DNA of 64,000 bases from Aquimarina latercula DSM 2041. GTDB lineage: Bacteria; Bacteroidota; Bacteroidia; Flavobacteriales; Flavobacteriaceae. Location of the stretch: assembly GCF_000430645.1 (NCBI RefSeq), contig NZ_AUMK01000005.1:310001-374000 (forward strand), written 5' to 3'. Numbering within the stretch: the first letter of the stretch is position 1; each line of letters begins with the position of its first letter. A model generated the notes under the pieces. It searched no databases. It had not been told where the DNA came from and saw nothing but the letters and a program-made list of their open reading frames with translations. Positions 8,780 through 16,705 of this stretch are shown piece after piece. The position numbers and the translations under genes were made by a program.

Positions 8780-10492
8780 TTAATTTACTTTATCATAACT
8801 ATTCATTAATCGTATAAACTCTGCTCGATATCCTTGTTCATCATTCCCTCTACTATTTCTTGCTAAAGAGACCACATCCTCAACATTTTGATTCTGTATA
8901 TATTTTGAATTTTTCAAAATCATTCCGTACCAAGCTACAGAAGCTGCAAATCTAAAATCACCCGATACTAAATCATTGTTTTCTGCTTTATGTACATGGA
9001 CTATTTCTACACTTCGACTTTCTTTTGGCTTTTTGTATCTAAACTTTACAGTTAATAACTCATCCCCGAATTCTGTATTATTTGTTTTACCAGTATATTT
9101 TAAATCAGAAATTTCTCCAAGATATTTGCTTTTCACTCCTGAGGGAATAATTTCATACAAAGCAGTCACCGTATGACCACTACCTAACTCTCCTGCATCT
9201 TTTGTGTCATCGATAAAATCTTCATCGTTTAACAATCTATTTTCATAACCGATTAAGCGATACGCTTTTACTTTACCGGGATTAAATTCTACTTGAATTT
9301 TCACATCTTTTGCGATCGTATATAATGTTCCTCCAAACTCAGTACCTAATACTCTTTGAGCTTCTTGCATAGAATCGATATATGCATGATTACCATTACC
9401 AGTGTCTGCTAAAGTTTCTAATTTACTATGCTTGTAATTTCCCATTCCAAACCCTAAACAAGTTAAGAATACTCCAGACGATCGCTTTTCCTCGATCAAT
9501 TCCTTCATCTCTTTATCACTTCGTATCCCAACATTAAAATCACCATCAGTTGCTAAAATCACCCTATTGTTCCCATTCTTTATAAAATGTTTTTCGGCAA
9601 TTCTATAGGCAAGTTTAATACCTTCTCCTCCTGCTGTAGATCCTCCTGCTTCTAAGTTGTTCAATGCACTCAGTATTTTTTCACTATTATTACCAGAAGT
9701 AGGTTTTAAAACAACTCCAGCTGCACCGGCATATACTACTATAGAAACTTTATCTTTTTCTCTTAATTGATTTACTAATAATTTAAAAGCTTTTTTAAGC
9801 AATGGAAGCTTATTAGCATCATTCATGGATCCTGAAACATCTATTAAAAAGACTAAATTAGAAGCTGGAAAATTTTCTGCAGGTATTTCTTTACCTTTTA
9901 ACCCAATTTTGACCAACTGTGTATTTTCATTCCAAGGAGTACTTCCTGATTCTGTATGAATCCCAAAAGGATGCTGATCCGATGGCTGCCTATAATCATA
10001 CTTAAAATAATTTATCATTTCTTCTAGTTTTACCGCATCATCTGGGATTTTTTCGCCATTATTAATCATTCTACGGATATTACTATAAGAAGCTTTATCT
10101 ACATCAATGGAAAATGTAGACAACGGAGCCAAACTTGTCCTTTTAAATGTATTCTCCACTACCTCTGCATATGATTCATTATTGGTTTCCTTAATAAAAC
10201 TACTAGGATTTGCCATAATAACCTCATCATTTTCAACTTCCATCATAAACGCCACTGGTTCCTCAGCTTCTTCAATTTCTGGAACTTCTATATCTTCAAC
10301 CACAAGCTCTTCTTCAAAAACCTCCTCCTTCAAAATAGGCGGAGCATTATCTTCTTTGACAACTGCATCCGTTTCCTCCATAATATCTGGTAATGCGGAA
10401 GGAGTTTTTGCTTTAGGATCACAAGAAATGATCAATAATATGGATAACCCTGCCATCCATAATCTGATTTTTTTAATACTCATTGTTTTCAT
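8780..10492 (-). CDS. von Willebrand factor type A domain lipoprotein (YfbK-like)
   Basis: About 570 residues. The N-terminal signal ends in LLIISC, a lipobox, so the protein is probably lipid-anchored; an acidic low-complexity linker rich in E, V and P follows. The central vWA domain shows the metal-site motif DVSGSMND and the later conserved DGDFNVG. Flanking sequences (SYSNIRRMINNGEKIPDDAVKLEEMINYF before, and a C-terminal region with LTVKFRYK and FAASVAWYGMILK) match the YfbK-type family with its C-terminal DUF3520. These proteins are thought to act in binding or assembly at the cell surface; the partner is unknown. The start at 10492 is chosen to give the signal peptide. A TATGTTTG box lies 32 bases upstream. 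Confidence 0.85.
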   Translation of the reverse strand: MKTMSIKKIRLWMAGLSILLIISCDPKAKTPSALPDIMEETDAVVKEDNAPPILKEEVFEEELVVEDIEVPEIEEAEEPVAFMMEVENDEVIMANPSSFIKETNNESYAEVVENTFKRTSLAPLSTFSIDVDKASYSNIRRMINNGEKIPDDAVKLEEMINYFKYDYRQPSDQHPFGIHTESGSTPWNENTQLVKIGLKGKEIPAENFPASNLVFLIDVSGSMNDANKLPLLKKAFKLLVNQLREKDKVSIVVYAGAAGVVLKPTSGNNSEKILSALNNLEAGGSTAGGEGIKLAYRIAEKHFIKNGNNRVILATDGDFNVGIRSDKEMKELIEEKRSSGVFLTCLGFGMGNYKHSKLETLADTGNGNHAYIDSMQEAQRVLGTEFGGTLYTIAKDVKIQVEFNPGKVKAYRLIGYENRLLNDEDFIDDTKDAGELGSGHTVTALYEIIPSGVKSKYLGEISDLKYTGKTNNTEFGDELLTVKFRYKKPKESRSVEIVHVHKAENNDLVSGDFRFAASVAWYGMILKNSKYIQNQNVEDVVSLARNSRGNDEQGYRAEFIRLMNSYDKVN

Positions 10493-10524
10493 ACTATTTA
10501 GTTTTGTTACACTGAATACTGAAA

Positions 10525-10532
10525 CAAACATA
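10525..10532 (-). promoter_or_regulatory. candidate -7 promoter box of the vWA lipoprotein gene
   Basis: On the minus strand this reads TATGTTTG, matching the Bacteroidota -7 consensus TAnnTTTG. It is 32 bases before the chosen ATG. The same octamer followed by a similar T-rich and CAGT-containing stretch occurs at nearly the same distance before the DUF4349 gene. No convincing -33 TTTG was found at the usual spacing. Confidence 0.4.
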
Positions 10533-10639
10533 ATACCACAATAGAACTTGTTACATGATAATATTACTCGATTGCTGTTATTGCTGAATGCTTTAGTGTT
10601 CTGTTATTGATATTTATACTATTTTAAAAAAGCGAAAAG

Positions 10640-11500
10640 CTATTTTCTAATCCATTTGTAATAGATTAGAATCAATACTCCCAATAGCAATAGTGGCCAA
10701 ACATAAAAAAGCACTAAAAAAAGGTGTTGTAACAGATTCCAACCAAAGGACAATCCATCCTCTGCTCTATCTACAAAGCTTTTTACATATTTTTTTGGTT
10801 CATCTTTAGGAAGCACAGTTTCATACATATCTAATTGGATAGTACTAAATGATACTTTATTAGACATGTACTTCAATCTACCTTTAGCCGCATCAATCTC
10901 TTCTTGAAGCTCCCTTAATTTATCTTCGGTTAGTAAAATATCTTCTACATTTTTAGCTTTTGTTCTAAGAATTGTTTCATAACGCTGCTTTACCTCTAAT
11001 TTGGTTTTCAACCTAGAGTTTATATCTATATACTCTTCAGTAACATCAACAGTAGATATATTTTTATGATCCACAAACTCCGCTAAAGCACAAATACTAT
11101 CTAGTACTTCATCAAATTTATCCTGAGGAATTCTAATCGTAAATCTATTTTCTTTAGAATAATTAGTATTTGTAAAACGCTCATCAGACACATACCCATT
11201 ATATTTTGCTGCTATATTTTTAGAAAGCGTAGTTACTTCTTCTACGCTACTCACTTTAATACGGCAACTTGCATTTTTAATAATCTTAAGTCTATTATTT
11301 GCGTTTTCTGTTTCATTTTTTATTTTGATTTCATCTTCTGTTTCAAATGCATTTAAAGCCGGTGTCTCTCCAGTATCTTCCATTACGATATTTTCTGTAG
11401 CTGTTGAGTAACTTTTTTCTGCTTGCGAGCAGGAAAAACTGATTACCAAACAACCTACCCCAATTACATTTCTAATTAATTTTAAAATATTTGTTTTCAT
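10640..11500 (-). CDS. DUF4349 domain-containing lipoprotein
   Basis: Protein of 286 residues with a signal peptide ending in VISFSC (likely lipobox). An acidic linker is followed by the DUF4349 core: RIKVSSVEEVTTLSKNIAAKYNGYV, then FTIRIPQDKFDEVLDSI and VTEEYIDINSRLKTKLEV. A coiled coil of about 60 residues follows, ending in LKYMSNKVSFSTIQLDMYE. A C-terminal membrane segment (about 260-280) and a basic tail close the protein. The family is of unknown function and is membrane-associated. It lies next to the vWA lipoprotein gene on the same strand and carries a similar promoter-like box, so the two may be co-regulated even though they are 147 bases apart. Confidence 0.85.
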   Translation of the reverse strand: MKTNILKLIRNVIGVGCLVISFSCSQAEKSYSTATENIVMEDTGETPALNAFETEDEIKIKNETENANNRLKIIKNASCRIKVSSVEEVTTLSKNIAAKYNGYVSDERFTNTNYSKENRFTIRIPQDKFDEVLDSICALAEFVDHKNISTVDVTEEYIDINSRLKTKLEVKQRYETILRTKAKNVEDILLTEDKLRELQEEIDAAKGRLKYMSNKVSFSTIQLDMYETVLPKDEPKKYVKSFVDRAEDGLSFGWNLLQHLFLVLFYVWPLLLLGVLILIYYKWIRK

Positions 11501-11531
11501 ATTTATTGTTTTTACCTTGTTAAACTGAAAA

Positions 11532-11539
11532 CAAACATA
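11532..11539 (-). promoter_or_regulatory. candidate -7 promoter box of the DUF4349 gene
   Basis: Minus-strand octamer TATGTTTG, identical to the box before the vWA gene, located 31 bases before the DUF4349 ATG. The following bases are also similar (T-run, CAGT, AACAA). A matching -33 element is not evident. Confidence 0.4.
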
Positions 11540-11754
11540 GTATCACTCCAAAGAGTATTCTTGTATTACCTTTGTAAAACAATTGTAAACTATTTTACAA
11601 AAAACAATAACCTGACAATCAAAACAATAAACTCATCACTCGCGAAGAACACATAGCATTCTCTCATCTAAAAAAAGCAGCTACTCAGCAGTTTTTAAAG
11701 AAAAATAATGCCTCAAGCGATGATATCTCTCTATGGAAAGGGCAAGATATTATA

Positions 11755-12540
11755 TTGTTTCAGGAGGATTTACGAAAACAGGTAAAAGGAAGTATTAGTG
11801 AAAAATCTTTCTACAGTTATTTTAAAAACACTACCGAAAAATTACCACGTGTAGATGTACTTAATATGTTATCTGAATACTGTGGTTATAAAAATTGGGT
11901 TCATTTTAAATCTTCAATTCCACAAAACAAAATTCTAGAAAAGAAAAAACTAAAACCAAAATGGCTTGTTTTTTTATTACTCGGAGTGTTATTTATCACC
12001 TCCGCTTATTTCCTTATTCCAAGAAATCATACGTTTACTTTTTGCTTCATTGATCAAGATAGAAACAAACCGATTATCAAAACACCTATTGACATCATTG
12101 TATTAAATAACAAACAATCACCCTTCTATACTAAAAGTGATAGTTTGGGGTGTTTTAGGTGGAGTACAAAAGATGATTTTATTCGTTTTGTAATTAAATC
12201 ACCATATCATAAGACGGATACCATCTTTAGAAGTACAGCTAAGATTACTAACGAAAACATCCAAGTAAGTACGGACGATTATGCATTAATGCTACATTAT
12301 TATGCTAATGGAAGACTCGAAGACTGGAAAAACAGAAAAAATGAGTTATCGAAAATGATTGCTGATAACGCAATTATATTTCAGGTTTTACCTTCAGGTT
12401 TAGGAATAGAAGTATATTCAAAAAATGAATTTATCACAAAACTTACAACACCAACAAAAAGTCTAAGAAATATTGAAATTATAGAATCCAAAAGGGTAAA
12501 AGGGCAAATTGTTAAACTAAAATTCAGAGTTAAACCATGA
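11755..12540 (+). CDS. single-pass membrane protein of unknown function, start uncertain
   Basis: The only standard start is TTG at 11755, but the frame is open back to 11611 and the upstream codons look coding (ITREEHIAFSHLKKAA, then SLWKGQDIILFQEDL). The true N-terminus therefore probably lies near 11632-11635, where only CTC or ATC is available. The N-terminal 100 or so residues are soluble and helical and contain FYSYFKNTTEKLPRVDVLN and YCGYKNWVHFK, suggesting a small helical protein-interaction or DNA-binding-like domain. One membrane segment follows (WLVFLLLGVLFITSAYFLI), then an extracytoplasmic domain whose first part resembles a beta-sandwich. I do not recognise a named family. It overlaps the next lipoprotein gene by four bases (ATGA). 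Confidence 0.6.
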   Translation: MFQEDLRKQVKGSISEKSFYSYFKNTTEKLPRVDVLNMLSEYCGYKNWVHFKSSIPQNKILEKKKLKPKWLVFLLLGVLFITSAYFLIPRNHTFTFCFIDQDRNKPIIKTPIDIIVLNNKQSPFYTKSDSLGCFRWSTKDDFIRFVIKSPYHKTDTIFRSTAKITNENIQVSTDDYALMLHYYANGRLEDWKNRKNELSKMIADNAIIFQVLPSGLGIEVYSKNEFITKLTTPTKSLRNIEIIESKRVKGQIVKLKFRVKP

Positions 12541-13004
12541 AACAGTTTGTATATATTCTATTGTTAATTGTGATTACGAGTTGTGCTAACAATTCCCATA
12601 AGAGCATGGAATCTGTTAATGTAGAGGAAACAGATATTTATACCGAAGAAGAAACGACATCCACTTCTTTAGAAGATGCATACACTATTTTAGTTAAAGA
12701 GAAACTGCAGGATTATATCGATAAACAAGCATTGATTAAGAATCATCCAGAATTTAAAATAAAGAAAGATACTATATACTTATTAGGGTTAGAAAATCAA
12801 GCAGAAATACAACAAATAAAATTTCTAGAACAACCAGAAATACTCTCTGATTCTATTACTAAAATAATTACTGAAATACACTTTACAAATAAAAAGATAG
12901 ATACGATTATTTCATATATAACAACCTCAACTACAATAATTGACGGTATGCAATTTAAAACTTCAAAAGCTAATTTTGAAAGAATTACAACATCAAAAAA
13001 TTAA
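12537..13004 (+). CDS. small lipoprotein of unknown function
   Basis: 155 residues. The signal sequence MKQFVYILLLIVITSC ends in a clear lipobox cysteine, followed by a serine/asparagine/glutamate-rich linker to about residue 45. The rest is mixed polar sequence with a repeated TEIHFTNKKIDTIISYITT-like strand pattern; no catalytic motif is seen. Its start overlaps the preceding membrane protein's stop in ATGA, so the two are translationally coupled and probably work together at the envelope. No family recognised. Confidence 0.7.
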   Translation: MKQFVYILLLIVITSCANNSHKSMESVNVEETDIYTEEETTSTSLEDAYTILVKEKLQDYIDKQALIKNHPEFKIKKDTIYLLGLENQAEIQQIKFLEQPEILSDSITKIITEIHFTNKKIDTIISYITTSTTIIDGMQFKTSKANFERITTSKN

Positions 13005-13204
13005 AATACAGACAATTCCTTAGTTCTTATTTACGGTTTTTCCTCCTTGTTTTAGTAACAAAACCATTGTTTTTTGGGTTTTTGATCGAAAAAACGCTAA
13101 CATTTATCGAGTTTTTACTACATTTAACTTGTTGTTAATCAATAATTAATATTTTTGACATCCTATTTTTAACATTTCTTAAAGAAAATTTAAAAGTGAG
13201 TATT

Positions 13205-13606
13205 ATGAGAGTTTTTACAATTTTAATTATTTTTTTCATCAGTGCGTCTAATATTGCGCAAACTCAAATTGAAGACGAAAACCAAGATGAAAATCAAAAT
13301 CATCTGGAAGTTGTTGAACCAACAAAAGAGGAACTGAAAGCTGAAAGAAAACTATTCGCTGATCTTGCAGAACAAAGAACCATTTTATTACAACAAGAAC
13401 TTAATCTTAGTAATTATACAAGCAATCGTATTAAAAGAGTCATTATAAAATACTCCATCCAAGCAAATAAAGTAATTCAATCAAACGCCTCTGAAAAAGA
13501 AAAAACAAAGGACCTAAGTAATATTGTGTACTTCCAAAATGAAGAGTTTAAGAAAGTGCTAACGGTACATCAATTTTACAAATATCTTAAGTTAACCGAT
13601 ATTTAA
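13205..13606 (+). CDS. small secreted protein of unknown function
   Basis: About 133 residues. MRVFTILIIFFISASNIAQ is a typical signal peptide, giving a mature protein of roughly 115 residues that is charged and mostly helical. A glutamate/glutamine/asparagine-rich start is followed by KEELKAERKLFADLAEQRTI and a helical C-terminal half. The helical, charged character recalls small periplasmic helical proteins of the Spy/CpxP kind, but no diagnostic LTxxQ motif is present, so this is only a resemblance. An in-frame GTG at 13196 exists; ATG 13205 is preferred because it starts the signal peptide. It converges with cutC. Confidence 0.6.
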   Translation: MRVFTILIIFFISASNIAQTQIEDENQDENQNHLEVVEPTKEELKAERKLFADLAEQRTILLQQELNLSNYTSNRIKRVIIKYSIQANKVIQSNASEKEKTKDLSNIVYFQNEEFKKVLTVHQFYKYLKLTDI

Positions 13607-13622
13607 ACTACAAACTCCTAAT

Positions 13623-14342
13623 CTAAAAAAGGTTTTTAATTTTTAGAATCTTATTATAATCAGATACTGCGATTATTTTATCATTAAAAAAATGAATGTT
13701 ATTCATAGGAATGTTTTGATTTTGAACAATTTGTTGTAACGAAGTAGCAGAAAAATGAATTTCTTTAAAACCTGCTTCTTTAAATTTCAATGCGTTCTCT
13801 GCGTTAATTCCTCCGCCCGGCATTATAATTAAATTTAATTTTGATATATGTAAAGCATTTTTGAGCAAATTAATTCCTTCTATTGCAGTGATTTCTTGCC
13901 CTGAGCTAAGTACTCTATCTACTCCAATAGTTATTAGTTGCTTTAAAGATTCTAACGCCTCAGGTACCCAATCAAATGCACGATGAAAAGTAAACGACAT
14001 TGGTTTAGAAAATGTTATCAATTCTTTTGTTCTTATAATATCTATGGTATTATCATCCTTTAAAATGCCAGAAACAATACCTTGACAACCTATACTTTTG
14101 CAAAAATCAATATCTTTCTTCATCACATCAAACTCATCTGATGTATATGTGAAATTTCCGCTTCTGGGTCTTATTAATACAAACACTGGTATGGTTAACT
14201 CTTGAACTACTTTTTCAATTAATCCGTGAGATGGTGTAATTCCTCCAACAGCTAATTCTACACATAATTCTATTCTATCCGCTCCCGCTCTTTCTGCATT
14301 TATCGCAGATTGATATGAGTTTGCGCAAACTTCTATTTTCAT
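13623..14342 (-). CDS. cutC: CutC family protein
   Basis: 239-residue TIM-barrel protein with the family hallmarks: EVCANSYQSAINAERAGADRIELC at the start, GGITPSHG at residues 33-40, VLIRPRSGNFTY, FTFHRAFDW and MPGGGINAENA. CutC was first described as a copper homeostasis factor; later work makes its real reaction uncertain, and a sugar-related role has been suggested from genomic context. Here its start overlaps the stop of the GH20 hexosaminidase gene by four bases, so it is co-transcribed with glycan-degrading functions, in line with that suggestion. Confidence 0.9.
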   Translation of the reverse strand: MKIEVCANSYQSAINAERAGADRIELCVELAVGGITPSHGLIEKVVQELTIPVFVLIRPRSGNFTYTSDEFDVMKKDIDFCKSIGCQGIVSGILKDDNTIDIIRTKELITFSKPMSFTFHRAFDWVPEALESLKQLITIGVDRVLSSGQEITAIEGINLLKNALHISKLNLIIMPGGGINAENALKFKEAGFKEIHFSATSLQQIVQNQNIPMNNIHFFNDKIIAVSDYNKILKIKNLF

Positions 14343-16663
14343 TCTACAACTATTTCATCTATGAATGTCCAAGCTTGATTTCCGGAACCTTGTAATCCAT
14401 CAGGTATTAATCCATATTTTTTTATATCTAGTTTGATATACCTAGCTTTTTCTCCTCCATAATTCTGAGTAACCTGAGTTGTTAACTTTGTATCTTTTAG
14501 AAATAGTTGTTCTATTCCTCCTTCAAAAAGATCTTCCTTACCATCGTTTAACAACGAAATTTTAACGCCGTTAGGTCTATAAATCCATTGACCATTAGCT
14601 TCGAAAAAGCGAGTTGATACTTTTTGTATTTCCATTTCTTCACCTAGATCAATCAAGATTTCTAAATCTTCTCCCCAAAAACCCAACCACTCTTTATCAC
14701 CAAAACGAGTATTGCTTCCGTTCACACTATTAATCAATGCTTCTTTACCACCAGCACTATACGCTTTATGAGGTGCTACATTAAGCATAACTTCTGCCCC
14801 AACTGCATTGTGATAATTCAGTTTCTGGCTAAACACATTTCCTGCTATTTTATTATTATCAAATACGGCTGCTTTAACAGTTATATTCTGATCTACTAAT
14901 AAAGGCTTATTATATAATCCAGAAGAGTTTACAGGATCACTTCCATCCAATGTATATCGAATAGTTTTATCATTCATTAAAGTCTCCAAACTATATAAGA
15001 GTTGTTCATTTTCATTTTTTAATTTCCCATTAACTTCATAGAGATGATTTGCATAATTCACATCCAGAGTATCTAATCGAATATGGAAATTTGCTAACCT
15101 GGATACAAAATCTGAGTAATCTTTATTTTTATCAATTGTCCACACTACTTCACTTAAAGCTATTGCCCTCGGAAAAGCCATGTATTCTACTTTATCATAT
15201 GTAGGCATATATTCTGTCCACACATTACCTTGCACCCCTAAGACCCGTTTTTCTTCTGAAGGGTTCATTCCTTCCGGAATTGGATTAAAATTGTATACTT
15301 TTTCGAGTGGCAAAAACCCACCTATAGCTAAGGGTTCATTTTCATTATCACTTTGATAATAATCAAAATAACAATTAGAGGTCGGAGAAAGTATCAAATC
15401 ATGACCATCTTTTGCCGCCTGAACGGCTCCGTCGGTTCCTCTCCAAAACATTACAGTAGCATTTAGAGCCAATCCTCCTTCCAGTATTTCATCCCAACCA
15501 ATGATCTGTCTTCCCTTGCTATTAATATATTTCTCGATTCTAGCTATAAAATAGCTTTGCAAACCACGTTCATCTTTAAGCCCTTTCTCTTTTATCAATT
15601 GTTGACAATAATTACAGGATTTCCATTTTGTTTTAGGGGCTTCATCACCACCGATATGAATATATTTTCCAGGAAATAAATCAACTACCTCATCCAATAC
15701 ATTCTCTAAAAAAACAAAGGTCTTTTGATTGGGACAATACACCTCTTCAAAAACGCCCCATTTAGTAGCTACTTTAACTTCTTCACCAGAACACCCTAAT
15801 TCTGGATATGCTGCAATTGCCGCCTGCGAATGTCCAGGCATCTCTATTTCTGGAATAATAGTAACATTTCTTGATGTAGCGAACGCTACAATTTCTTTAA
15901 CTTCTTCTTGAGTATAAAACCCTCCATAACGTTTACCATCAAATTGATGTGGTTGATCGTTATAATGTCCTATCAGTGTTTCTTCGCGATATGATCCAAT
16001 TTCAGTGAGTCTCGGGTACTTCTTAATCTCAATACGCCAACCTTGATCTTCTGTAAGATGCCAATGAAATGTATTCATCTTCAGCATCGCAAGCATGTCT
16101 ATATATTTTTTAATTTCTTCAACACTAAAAAAATGTCTTCCAACATCTAGATGCATTCCACGATAAGAAAATCTAGGGGCATCTATAACTGTCAGTGCTT
16201 TAATCGCAAACTCTTTCTCTATACAAGAACCATTTTCGAAACATTCTGGCAATAATTGGCGTAATGTCTGTATTGCATAAAACGCCCCTTTTTTGGTGCT
16301 TGATTGTATTTTGATATTATTTTCCGAAATAAAAAGACGATAGGCTTCTTTATTAATAATTGTAGTGTCTTTTTCTAAAATAATACTGTTTTTTTCTGTT
16401 TCCTTATTCAGTTGCATAGAAACACCTAATCCTTTTTTCAGGTATGCATTAAAATATCCTACAGTCTCTTTTAAATCTTGATCATATCGAAGTACTGTTT
16501 CCTCATTTAATATAAAAACACCCTCTTCTAATTCTTGATGAAAAGGTACTGGTATAATTTGTGGATTGATAGGTAAGATTTTATCTTTTTCACACCCTAA
16601 ACATAAAAGCGACAATAATATTACGTAGACCCTTATGAAATTATTACTTAATTTGAGTATCAT
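14339..16663 (-). CDS. GH20 beta-N-acetylhexosaminidase lipoprotein
   Basis: 774 residues. Signal peptide with lipobox LLCLGC. The N-terminal alpha/beta domain (about 30-155) leads to the GH20 TIM barrel (about 165-515), recognised by FSYRGMHLDVGRHF, MNTFHWHLTEDQGWRIEIK and the catalytic Asp-Glu pair in IHIGGDEAPK. The D assists substrate-aided catalysis by the N-acetyl group and the E is the acid. A short FN3-associated/chitobiase C-terminal-type domain (about 550-615, TIRYTLDGSDPVNSSGLY) and a discoidin-like beta-sandwich (about 630-774) follow. It should release terminal GlcNAc or GalNAc at the cell surface or in the periplasm. It diverges from the GH92 gene by 42 bases. Confidence 0.93.
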   Translation of the reverse strand: MILKLSNNFIRVYVILLSLLCLGCEKDKILPINPQIIPVPFHQELEEGVFILNEETVLRYDQDLKETVGYFNAYLKKGLGVSMQLNKETEKNSIILEKDTTIINKEAYRLFISENNIKIQSSTKKGAFYAIQTLRQLLPECFENGSCIEKEFAIKALTVIDAPRFSYRGMHLDVGRHFFSVEEIKKYIDMLAMLKMNTFHWHLTEDQGWRIEIKKYPRLTEIGSYREETLIGHYNDQPHQFDGKRYGGFYTQEEVKEIVAFATSRNVTIIPEIEMPGHSQAAIAAYPELGCSGEEVKVATKWGVFEEVYCPNQKTFVFLENVLDEVVDLFPGKYIHIGGDEAPKTKWKSCNYCQQLIKEKGLKDERGLQSYFIARIEKYINSKGRQIIGWDEILEGGLALNATVMFWRGTDGAVQAAKDGHDLILSPTSNCYFDYYQSDNENEPLAIGGFLPLEKVYNFNPIPEGMNPSEEKRVLGVQGNVWTEYMPTYDKVEYMAFPRAIALSEVVWTIDKNKDYSDFVSRLANFHIRLDTLDVNYANHLYEVNGKLKNENEQLLYSLETLMNDKTIRYTLDGSDPVNSSGLYNKPLLVDQNITVKAAVFDNNKIAGNVFSQKLNYHNAVGAEVMLNVAPHKAYSAGGKEALINSVNGSNTRFGDKEWLGFWGEDLEILIDLGEEMEIQKVSTRFFEANGQWIYRPNGVKISLLNDGKEDLFEGGIEQLFLKDTKLTTQVTQNYGGEKARYIKLDIKKYGLIPDGLQGSGNQAWTFIDEIVVE

Positions 16664-16705
16664 TTTTACTACATTAGAAGCTTAAAAATAACTATCTATT
16701 TTTAA

